Assembly (NCBI GenBank): GCA_964463485.1
Contig: CAYXDO010000284.1
Span: 1-6,087 of the forward strand
Direction: 5' to 3'
DNA: 6,087 nt
Origin: CAYXDO01 sp964463485
GTDB taxonomy: Bacteria; Myxococcota; Kuafuiibacteriia; Kuafuiibacteriales; Kuafuiibacteriaceae
The notes beneath the pieces are model-generated. The model saw nothing but the letters and a program-made list of their open reading frames with translations. It had not been told where the DNA came from and searched no databases. Below are positions 1-5,890 of this stretch, piece by piece; positions within the stretch are counted from its first letter, which is position 1; each line of letters opens with the position of its first letter. A program made the position numbers and the translations under genes.

Positions 1-373
1 GTCGAAGTGCCGCCGCTGTCCTTTCCTTCGCGATCATCGCGTCGATCAATTCGATCACCGTTTCTTGACTGCGCGCGCTGAAGGACTGAAGCGCCTTGAA
101 GCGCTCCAGCAATCGGCCACTGTGGATGGGCCTCGTGTCGCCCACCGCCCCCCCGAGCAAGTAGTCGGTTGTGGTGTCGAGGGCCTCGGCCAATTGCCAC
201 AGCGTTTCTGGCGGCGGGCCATTTGTGGCGGACTCGTATCGGTGGACCTGAGTCGCCGGAATCTCGAGTTTCGCGGCGAGCTCCTTCTGCGTCCACCCCT
301 TCTTTGTTCTGAGGTCGCGCAGCCGCTCTCCGAAGGCCTTCCTGAACTCCGGATCTGGATCCGTCTTGGGCAT
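1..373 (-). CDS. XRE (Cro/C1) family transcriptional repressor, incomplete at left window edge
   Basis: The minus-strand frame is open from ATG at 373 to the window edge (124 codons seen, no stop), so the C-terminus is missing. Residues about 13-72 form a Cro/C1 helix-turn-helix domain. RLRDLRTKKGWTQKELAAKL supplies helix 1 and the start of the turn, IPATQVHRYES is the recognition-helix region, and LWQLAEALDTTTDYLLGG is the usual end of the HTH_3 fold. Residues about 85-124 are predicted helical and may mediate dimerisation. No strong Shine-Dalgarno sequence precedes ATG 373; only a GAG lies two bases upstream. The next upstream ATG (383) is out of frame. The gene diverges from the primase-recombinase operon across a palindrome-rich spacer, which fits an autoregulated repressor of that operon. 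Family membership is clear from the sequence; the regulatory target is inferred from position. It could also respond to a host signal through the unseen C-terminus. Confidence 0.9.
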   Translation of the reverse strand, partial: MPKTDPDPEFRKAFGERLRDLRTKKGWTQKELAAKLEIPATQVHRYESATNGPPPETLWQLAEALDTTTDYLLGGAVGDTRPIHSGRLLERFKALQSFSARSQETVIELIDAMIAKERTAAALR

Positions 374-413
374 ATCTCGGCATGGACTGTGTCACACGGG
401 CTCGAAGCTCCGA

Positions 414-448
414 TTCGTAAAACGAAGATTTGTATTGCGTACAACGAA
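414..448. promoter_or_regulatory. Two tandem operator-like palindromes (13 bp, 22 bp apart)
   Basis: TTCGTAAAACGAA (414-426) is a perfect 5-3-5 inverted repeat. TGCGTACAACGAA (436-448) matches it at 11 of 13 positions and keeps the CGTA-AACGAA core. The offset of 22 bp is about two helical turns, so dimers bound at both would lie on the same DNA face. A second inverted repeat, TTGTA-TTGCG-TACAA (430-444), overlaps the right-hand site. This size and spacing is typical of Cro/C1-type operators, so the adjacent repressor is the obvious candidate ligand. Binding is inferred. Confidence 0.55.
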
Positions 449-449
449 A

Positions 450-464
450 GTCAATGTTATTGAC
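450..464. promoter_or_regulatory. Perfect 15-bp palindrome, candidate operator
   Basis: GTCAAT-GTT-ATTGAC is a perfect 6-3-6 inverted repeat one base after the tandem TTCGT/ACGAA sites. Its sequence differs from theirs, so it may be a higher- or lower-affinity site for the same repressor or a site for another protein. Each arm contains a -35-like TTGAC, one on each strand, so a bound protein would be expected to block transcription in both directions. Confidence 0.55.
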
Positions 465-508
465 GGACTGTGAGCGCCATCCGGTCTCGTCACGAATAGG
501 GTGTTGCC

Positions 509-514
509 CGAGGA
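509..514 (+). promoter_or_regulatory. Ribosome binding site of the primase-helicase gene
   Basis: CGAGGA ends six bases before ATG 521, at good Shine-Dalgarno spacing. It supports this start over the next in-frame Met (codon 19), which would begin within the N-terminal helix ahead of the zinc finger. Confidence 0.7.
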
Positions 515-520
515 TTTGTC

Positions 521-3500
521 ATGTCGCGTCTTCCTGAGGAACTCATCGAACAGATCAAGCGCTTGGTACTCATCATGGCGCTTTTGACCGAGCGAGGGAT
601 CACGTTGACTCGGAAGGGGGCTCAGTACGCGGCCTATTGTCCGCTGCCGGGTCACGAGGACGACAAGCCCTCCTTCTTCGTCTCTCCTTCGAAGAATCGC
701 TTCCGCTGCTTCGGTTGCGGAGTCCAGGGCTCGGTGATCGACCTCTTGATGGCTCTGGACAGTCTCGATTTTCGTCAGGCCGTGGAGGCCTTACGTCCTA
801 GGCTTCTGATCGCGACGTCTTCATCGGAGGCGTCTGAGTCTGCCGCTCCTGCCCCCGCGCTCGATGAGGCTCGACGGGTCGAGTTGCTAGAGCTCGTGAC
901 GGACGAGTACCACCGCGTGTTACTCGAGAACGTGACCGGCCGCGCCTACCTCGAGCAACGCGGCATTCTCTCGGGCGAGCTGATTCGAGAGTTTCGTCTG
1001 GGCTTCTGTGATCGGACGTTGGGAACGAAGCTGGCGGACCGCCACTCACCCAAGGGAATGGAGGATCGCCGAGACTTGCGGGAGCTCGGCATTCTTCGCA
1101 TGACAGGCCACGAGTCGCTGGCGGCGGGATACATTTTCGTGCCGCTCCTGAACGAAAACGGGCAACCCATGCATGGGTACGCGCGAAAAGTCTCCGAGGG
1201 CGAGCCAAGGCACCTCTACTTGCGCGGTCCCATCCGCGGCCTATTGAACCCCAAGGCCTTCAAGGCCTCGTCTGCTCTGGTCCTCACCGAGGCTCCGATC
1301 GATGCACTCACTTGGTGGACACACGGATTTCGAGCGGTCTCGACGGCGTTTGGCGCGGACGGAGTGACGTCGGAGCTCTTCGACGCGCTCCTCGGGATGG
1401 AGCACGTGATTCTGAGCTTCGACAACGACGAGCGCGGAGAGAAAGGTGCGCACGAGCTCGCGCAACGACTCCTGCGCGAACGAGTGGGCGTTTGGACCGT
1501 GAAGTTGCCCGGAGGCATCAAAGATATCTCCGAGTTTGCCCAGAAGGTAACGCCAGCGAGCAAGTCGCTCGGGCTCTTGCTCCATCAGATGCGGTGGCTG
1601 GGAAAGCTGCCGGTACCGGCCCGACCGCTGCTCGCTCCCGCTACCGAGATCGTTCCCGAGATCGCGCCGCCCGAGCTCGAGATCGAAGTGACACCGACCC
1701 GGAAGACCGAGGCCAAAGTCATCGGGCCCGAAGTCTCGGAGGCCGCAGTCGACGTCGAAGACACCGAGCCCGGCCCTCGATTGTCCGCTCTACCCGGACC
1801 GACGCCCTCTCGTTGGGTCGAGCTCCCGGCGCAGCGATTTCACCCGCAACCCGAGCCAATCTCCGAAACTCAGGATCTCGACGACATCGTCATCAAACCG
1901 AAGACCAGGCTCGCCTCTGCGATGGATGGAGAAGACCTGTGGCTCAAGGTCGGCAGTGTGCGGTTTCGCGTCCGTGGTCTGCTCGACAACAAAAGCCCAG
2001 GTCACCTCAAGGTCGGTTTGATGGCGGTGCGCGAAGAGCGATTTCATTCGACGAAGCTCGATCTGTGTGACGCTCGCGATCGCGGCACGTTCGCAAAGCT
2101 CGCCGCGGTCGAGCTCGCCGTTGAGGAGGACGAGCTCAAGCGATCCGTCGGGCTCGTGTACCTCCACACCGAGCAAAAACAGGAAGAGATCGTTCGCTCG
2201 GCCTTGTCCGTGAAGACGCCAAAGCACGTCATGAGTGCCAAGGAAGCCGAAGAGGCACAAGCGCTCTACAAAGATCCGAACGTCATCGATCGCATTGTCG
2301 CGGACATGGGTCTCTGCGGATACGTCGGCGAGGAGAACAACAAGCTCCTGACTTATCTCGTCGCGGTCTCGCGCATGCTCGACAAGCCGCTCGGTCTACT
2401 CATCATGAGCTCGAGCTCCGCCGGGAAGACGAGCTTGCTCGAGATCGGGCTCCTCTTCTGCCCGGATGAGGACAAGAAGATCGCGTCTGCGGTCACAGGG
2501 CAGTCACTCTACTACTTCGGCGAGACCGAGCTTTCGCACAAGGCGCTCGGCGTGGTCGAGGAAGAGGGCGCCGAGCGCGCTTCTTATCCTCTCAAGATCA
2601 TGCAGAGCGAGCAGAAGCTCACCATTGTCTCGACGGTCAAAGATCCGAAGACGGGCCTGCACAAAGCGACGGTGCATGAAGTGCTTGGGCCTGTAGCCAT
2701 TCTCTGCACGACGACCTCGGTCACGGTCGACGACGAGCTCGCCAACCGTTGCTTCACGGTCAGTGTCAGCGAGAGTCGTGAGCTCACCCGCATGATTCAC
2801 GGCGAGCAACGAAAGGCCGAGACGCTCGAAGGTATGCTCGCGCTTCGGAAGCGTCAGAAGGTCGTGACGGTCCACCAGAACTTCCAGCGCCTTTTGCGTC
2901 GCGTCGCGGTCGCCAATCCCTTCGCCGAGCAACTCACCTTTCCCGATCACCGCACCGAGGCACGTCGAGCGAACGCTCGGTACCTCGCCTTGATCCGCGT
3001 GATCGCCTTCGTACGCCAGGGGTCGCGTCCCCTCCGAACCAAGGAGACCGATGACGGCGAGCTCTTCGAGTACATCGAGGTCGAGCCGTCCGACATCGAG
3101 ATCGCGAACCGGATCATGAACGACCTGGTGGGTCACACGCTCGGCGAGCTCCTGCCCCACACGCGTCAGTTTCTGATGCGTCTGGACGAGCTGGTGAAGG
3201 CCGAGTGCGAAAAGGACCACGTCGATCGGCGGGCCTACCGCTTCACGCGTCGCCAGATTTGGGAGAGCACCGGCTACGGACCGACTCAGGTCCAGGAACA
3301 CCTGCGCCGCCTCGAAGAGCTCGAGTACGTCGTATCTCGAGGGGTCGACGGCCGGCGGCTCGAATATTCGTTGCTCTATGACGGCGAGGGCCAAGATGGA
3401 GGTCCCTTCGCGATGGGGCTCGCCGATCCGGCGAAGCTCGCGACCATCCGTCGCACCGATCTATCGGAGACTTCAAGGCAACTATCGGACTCCGAGAGCG

Positions 3501-3685
3501 TACTTTCGGCGAGCCATCGGGCCGAAATCGGCGCGAATTCACCCGGGTATCGGACGTCGGATTTCGACGATCAAGCCAATGATCCCGATGAGTTGTGCGA
3601 AGACGAGGTCGATTCGTCCAAAACTTCGAATTCGGGCCTTCCTGACGAGCTCGTGGCAGGCAACGGACGGAGCGACGACGAATGA
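521..3685 (+). CDS. DnaG-type primase fused to P-loop ATPase (putative primase-helicase of a mobile element)
   Basis: This 1054-residue protein is a probable DNA replication initiator/primase of an integrated element. Residues 1-95 carry a CHC2 zinc finger (C40, H45, C63, C66; C-x4-H-x17-C-x2-C). The first cysteine is at residue 40, as in E. coli DnaG, which supports the start. Residues about 115-345 contain the primase core with a TOPRIM domain: E257 in VLTEAPIDAL, D301 and D303 in LSFDNDERG, and a downstream KDISEF. A Pro/Glu-rich linker of low complexity spans about 361-470. After an uncharacterised segment (about 470-600), an ATPase domain has the Walker A-like SSSSAGKTS (630-638), a Walker B-like LGVVEEEGAE (676-685) and a possible arginine finger in ANR (R743). 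Residues about 905-953 look like a winged helix. The last 100 residues are acidic, Ser-rich and probably disordered. The stop overlaps the next gene by ATGA. Primase domains are certain; helicase activity is inferred because the classical first Walker A glycine is Ser. Confidence 0.88.
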   Translation: MSRLPEELIEQIKRLVLIMALLTERGITLTRKGAQYAAYCPLPGHEDDKPSFFVSPSKNRFRCFGCGVQGSVIDLLMALDSLDFRQAVEALRPRLLIATSSSEASESAAPAPALDEARRVELLELVTDEYHRVLLENVTGRAYLEQRGILSGELIREFRLGFCDRTLGTKLADRHSPKGMEDRRDLRELGILRMTGHESLAAGYIFVPLLNENGQPMHGYARKVSEGEPRHLYLRGPIRGLLNPKAFKASSALVLTEAPIDALTWWTHGFRAVSTAFGADGVTSELFDALLGMEHVILSFDNDERGEKGAHELAQRLLRERVGVWTVKLPGGIKDISEFAQKVTPASKSLGLLLHQMRWLGKLPVPARPLLAPATEIVPEIAPPELEIEVTPTRKTEAKVIGPEVSEAAVDVEDTEPGPRLSALPGPTPSRWVELPAQRFHPQPEPISETQDLDDIVIKPKTRLASAMDGEDLWLKVGSVRFRVRGLLDNKSPGHLKVGLMAVREERFHSTKLDLCDARDRGTFAKLAAVELAVEEDELKRSVGLVYLHTEQKQEEIVRSALSVKTPKHVMSAKEAEEAQALYKDPNVIDRIVADMGLCGYVGEENNKLLTYLVAVSRMLDKPLGLLIMSSSSAGKTSLLEIGLLFCPDEDKKIASAVTGQSLYYFGETELSHKALGVVEEEGAERASYPLKIMQSEQKLTIVSTVKDPKTGLHKATVHEVLGPVAILCTTTSVTVDDELANRCFTVSVSESRELTRMIHGEQRKAETLEGMLALRKRQKVVTVHQNFQRLLRRVAVANPFAEQLTFPDHRTEARRANARYLALIRVIAFVRQGSRPLRTKETDDGELFEYIEVEPSDIEIANRIMNDLVGHTLGELLPHTRQFLMRLDELVKAECEKDHVDRRAYRFTRRQIWESTGYGPTQVQEHLRRLEELEYVVSRGVDGRRLEYSLLYDGEGQDGGPFAMGLADPAKLATIRRTDLSETSRQLSDSESVLSASHRAEIGANSPGYRTSDFDDQANDPDELCEDEVDSSKTSNSGLPDELVAGNGRSDDE

Positions 3686-4665
3686 ACGCTGCGGCCCACC
3701 TCGACCCGAAGGGACTCGTCGCACTCAGCCGCCGTTATCTGTCATGGCTGGAGAGCTCGGGAAGCTCGCGTCACACGCTGAATACTCGTCGCAGCCAACT
3801 GCATCGATTCGTCGATTGGTGCGGCCTGCACGACGTCACGAGGGCCGCTGATATTACGCGAGCTCATGTCGAAGCGTACCAGCGCCATCTCTTCCACTAC
3901 CGCCAGAAGAACGGCCAGCCGCTCTCGCACCGCAGTCAGGGCGCTCTTCTGGTCGCTCTCGGCGTGTGGCTCCGCTGGCTCACCAAGCAGCACGAAATCC
4001 TCGCCAACCCGGCCGCCGATCTGGAGCTCCCGCGCAGGGACAGGTCACTTCCGCGGCCAGGATTCAACGTGTCCGAGGTCGAAGAAGTCTTGAGCGCCAT
4101 CGACACAGATTCGATGCTCGGGCTTCGCGATCGCGCGATCTTCGAGATGCTCTATTCCGCGGCGCTGCGGAGGTCCGAGCTCTGCGCGTTGCAGCTCTAT
4201 GACGTCGACCGAGCGCGCGGCACAGTCTTCGTGCGCGCGGGCAAAGGAGGTCAGGATCGCGTCGTGCCGATCGGAAAGCGAGCCTTGGCGTGGCTCGAGA
4301 AGTATCTCGAGGAGGCGAGGCCTCACCTCGCGAAAGGGCGACACGACAACTCGCTGTGGTTGACCATACGCGCGAGTCCATTGCGCCCCAATACTTTGAC
4401 GATCCGAGCCAGCGAACTCGTGCGGTCGGTGGCGCCGGAGCATCGCCGTGCTGCGTGCCACGTTTTTCGACACACCGCAGCGACGTTGATGCTCGAGGGC
4501 GGCGCCGACGTGCGCGTGATTCAGGAATTTTTGGGGCACCGCCACCTCGACTCTACTCAGGTCTATACGCGTGTGTCGGTGCAGCATCTGAAGGACGTGC
4601 ACGAGAAAACTCACCCGGCCAAGCTCGGGCTCACGAAGAAAGTCGAAGATGGTCACGAAGAGTAG
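3682..4665 (+). CDS. Tyrosine recombinase/integrase 1 (XerC/XerD-like)
   Basis: This 327-residue site-specific recombinase would cut and rejoin DNA through a 3'-phosphotyrosine intermediate. The N-terminal SAM-like core-binding domain covers about residues 10-110. The catalytic domain (about 125-310) has the complete set: R163 in AALRRSELCAL, K188 in AGKGGQDR, H260 and R263 in CHVFRHTAATL, H286 in LGHRHLDSTQ and nucleophile Y295 in TQVYT. Length is only slightly above XerC/XerD. ATG 3682 overlaps the primase stop as ATGA and has GGAG nine bases upstream, so translation is probably coupled. The protein is clearly paralogous to the next gene product; around the first catalytic arginine 20 of 29 residues are identical. 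Both also end the domain with a similar HLxDVHxxTHPA motif. It is likely to act as one half of a heteromeric recombinase on the element's ends. A housekeeping dif/Xer role is unlikely given the primase operon. Confidence 0.93.
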   Translation: MNAAAHLDPKGLVALSRRYLSWLESSGSSRHTLNTRRSQLHRFVDWCGLHDVTRAADITRAHVEAYQRHLFHYRQKNGQPLSHRSQGALLVALGVWLRWLTKQHEILANPAADLELPRRDRSLPRPGFNVSEVEEVLSAIDTDSMLGLRDRAIFEMLYSAALRRSELCALQLYDVDRARGTVFVRAGKGGQDRVVPIGKRALAWLEKYLEEARPHLAKGRHDNSLWLTIRASPLRPNTLTIRASELVRSVAPEHRRAACHVFRHTAATLMLEGGADVRVIQEFLGHRHLDSTQVYTRVSVQHLKDVHEKTHPAKLGLTKKVEDGHEE

Positions 4666-5629
4666 GCCTGAGAGCCTGGTCGCCCTCATCTCGCTCTATC
4701 TCGAAGGTCTCGCCCTACGCGCTTACTCACCCCGCACGATCGACAATTACAAATCCAAGCTCGAACGCTTTGCCTCCTGGTGCAGCGACGACGGGCTCAC
4801 GCGAGCGGCGGACGTGCAGCTCGCGACCTTCGATCGCTACGCCCAGCACCTCACGCGACGTGGTCATGGCCCGAGCTCGCGAAAGGACGTGCTTGGAGTC
4901 CTTCGTGGCTTCTTCGGGTGGCTGCATCGCGAACGACTCATTCTGCACAATCCTGCCGACGGGCTCGTGCTGCGACCGATCAGGCGCCGACTGCGGGCCC
5001 CGTTGACGCACGCGCAGGTGGAGCAACTCGCGGAGTCCATCGATCTCACATGTGCGGACGGTCTTCGAGATCGGGCCGTCATCGAGGTCCTCTATTCGAC
5101 GGCGATGCGCGTCTCCGAGCTCTGCGCGCTCGAAATTTACGACCTCGACGAACAGAGAGGTTTCATACTCATTCGCTGCGGCAAGGGCCGGAAGGACCGT
5201 TGGGTGCCCATTGGAGACCGGGCCTTGCTTTGGGTCTCGAGATATCTCGGTCAAGCGCGGCCGGAGCTCCTGGGCGCAGGCTCGACTTCGAGACTCTTCC
5301 TCAGAGCCGACGCCCACCCACTCGCGCGGCGAAACGTGAGCTTGCGTCTTTCGCAGCAGGCGATCGCGGCTGGCCTGAAGCAGAGAGTGAGCGCCCACGC
5401 GCTTCGCCATAGCGCCGCCACCGAGATGCTGCTCCATGGCGCGAGCACACGCGTCATTCAAGAGCTCCTTGGGCACGCCAGCCTCGCCTCGACGCAGCGA
5501 TACACGCACCTCACTGCAAGCCACCTCCAAGACGTCCATGCGGCGACCCACCCAGCGGAGCGCGAACCCGGGCCCGTCGAAGTCTCCAGCGTCAAGCAAG
5601 GCCCTCCCAAGCGGATCCGCCGCGCCTGA
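4649..5629 (+). CDS. Tyrosine recombinase/integrase 2 (XerC/XerD-like)
   Basis: This 326-residue second tyrosine recombinase of the operon has a core-binding domain at about residues 8-105. A complete catalytic domain follows: R154 in TAMRVSELCAL, K179 in CGKGRKDR, H250 and R253 in AHALRHSAATE, H276 in LGHASLAST and Y285 in TQRYT. The start ATG lies inside the end of integrase 1 (17-bp overlap, different frame), with only a weak purine-rich stretch in front of it, so re-initiation by ribosomes finishing the upstream gene is likely. Residues 302-326 form a basic tail (ends KRIRRA) absent from integrase 1. The stop codon lies inside the first unit of a 9-bp tandem repeat. Two different, individually complete recombinases suggest division of labour, as with XerC and XerD. 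The element lacks the third recombinase expected of recombinase-in-trio (RIT) elements within this window. Confidence 0.93.
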   Translation: MVTKSRPESLVALISLYLEGLALRAYSPRTIDNYKSKLERFASWCSDDGLTRAADVQLATFDRYAQHLTRRGHGPSSRKDVLGVLRGFFGWLHRERLILHNPADGLVLRPIRRRLRAPLTHAQVEQLAESIDLTCADGLRDRAVIEVLYSTAMRVSELCALEIYDLDEQRGFILIRCGKGRKDRWVPIGDRALLWVSRYLGQARPELLGAGSTSRLFLRADAHPLARRNVSLRLSQQAIAAGLKQRVSAHALRHSAATEMLLHGASTRVIQELLGHASLASTQRYTHLTASHLQDVHAATHPAEREPGPVEVSSVKQGPPKRIRRA

Positions 5630-5666
5630 GCACGCTGAGCACGCTGAGCACGCTGAGCCGCTGAGC
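5626..5666. repeat. 9-bp tandem repeat (CTGAGCACG) starting at the integrase 2 stop codon
   Basis: Three perfect CTGAGCACG units occupy 5626-5634, 5635-5643 and 5644-5652. An 8-bp degenerate unit CTGAGCCG (5653-5660) and a last CTGAGC (5661-5666) follow. The TGA stop of integrase 2 is bases 2-4 of the first unit, so copy-number change leaves the protein unaltered. It could be a slippage-generated minisatellite or iterated binding sites for a recombinase or the primase near the element end. There is no direct evidence for either. Confidence 0.9.
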
Positions 5667-5890
5667 TGGGCCAGGTGACCCCGAGGCGCGACCTGTAGTA
5701 CGCTCGGGTTCGGTCCTGCCCTTGCTCTTCAGTCGCCATGGGAGCTCGAAGTCCAGTTGAAGGTCAGCGTCGGGACGCCCCGATCCCGATCGCGCAAGTT
5801 TGTCGGGGCCTGCGCACGGAGAGCGATCAGCGAAGAGAGCCCCAGGGCCGAAGTAACCAGTTCGCGCGCGCGATTCCGACTCGGCGGTCA
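5630..5890. other. Gene-poor stretch after the operon, probable right-end region of the element
   Basis: I see no convincing gene, RNA gene or hairpin-plus-T-run terminator here. The plus frame that later becomes RHS-like is open from 5699 with an ATG at 5738. The peptide it encodes up to 5890 is Arg-rich, has no Shine-Dalgarno sequence and resembles no domain, as expected of chance open frames in G/C-rich DNA. A (CG)5 run sits at 5863-5872. Because the RHS-like sequence starts abruptly just after this stretch, the mobile-element boundary plausibly lies within or at the end of it. No terminal inverted repeat can be recognised, because the left end is outside the window. Confidence 0.5.

Larger units (their letters stand above)
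374..520. promoter_or_regulatory. Divergent control region between repressor and primase-recombinase operon
   Basis: This 147-bp spacer separates two divergent start codons, so it should hold promoters for both directions. The centre (about 411-464) is distinctly A/T-richer than the flanking genes and packed with short inverted repeats, described separately. Smaller ones are GTGT-C-ACAC at 389-397 and TCGT-C-ACGA at 487-495. TTGACT (minus strand, 454-449) and TTGACG (plus strand, 460-465) resemble sigma-70 -35 boxes, and both lie within or overlap the 15-bp palindrome. I could not pair either with a good -10 box at 16-18 bp, so exact promoters are not assigned. The layout resembles phage repressor-operator switches. 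Confidence 0.6.

Noticed and set aside
65..463. Plus-strand 132-aa frame in the left region
   Set aside because: Lies antisense to the clearly recognisable XRE repressor and extends through the operator cluster.
1312..2070. Plus-strand Arg-rich frame (252 aa) inside the primase gene
   Set aside because: An out-of-frame reading of the primase with the Arg/Ala-rich composition typical of shifted G/C-rich codons.
2504..3394. Long minus-strand open frame (296 aa) opposite the ATPase part
   Set aside because: Antisense shadow of a well-supported gene in G/C-rich DNA; no recognisable motifs and no ribosome binding site.
4727..5599. Long minus-strand open frame (290 aa) opposite integrase 2
   Set aside because: The plus strand encodes a complete tyrosine recombinase; the antisense product has no domain signature.
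3682..5629. Recombinase-in-trio (RIT) element
   Set aside because: Only two recombinases are present and the gene ahead of them is a primase-ATPase; no third recombinase frame follows before the RHS-like fragment.
5626..5666. CRISPR array
   Set aside because: Units are 9 bp and directly adjacent with no spacers.
5702..5722. GGGTTCGGTCC resembling a tRNA T-arm, considered as an attachment site in a tRNA 3' end
   Set aside because: The flanks do not form the 5-bp stem, the conserved loop adenine is missing and no acceptor or anticodon arm can be built upstream.
5667..5740. Rho-independent terminator after the operon
   Set aside because: Only weak inverted repeats (such as AGGT/ACCT) and no T-run could be found.
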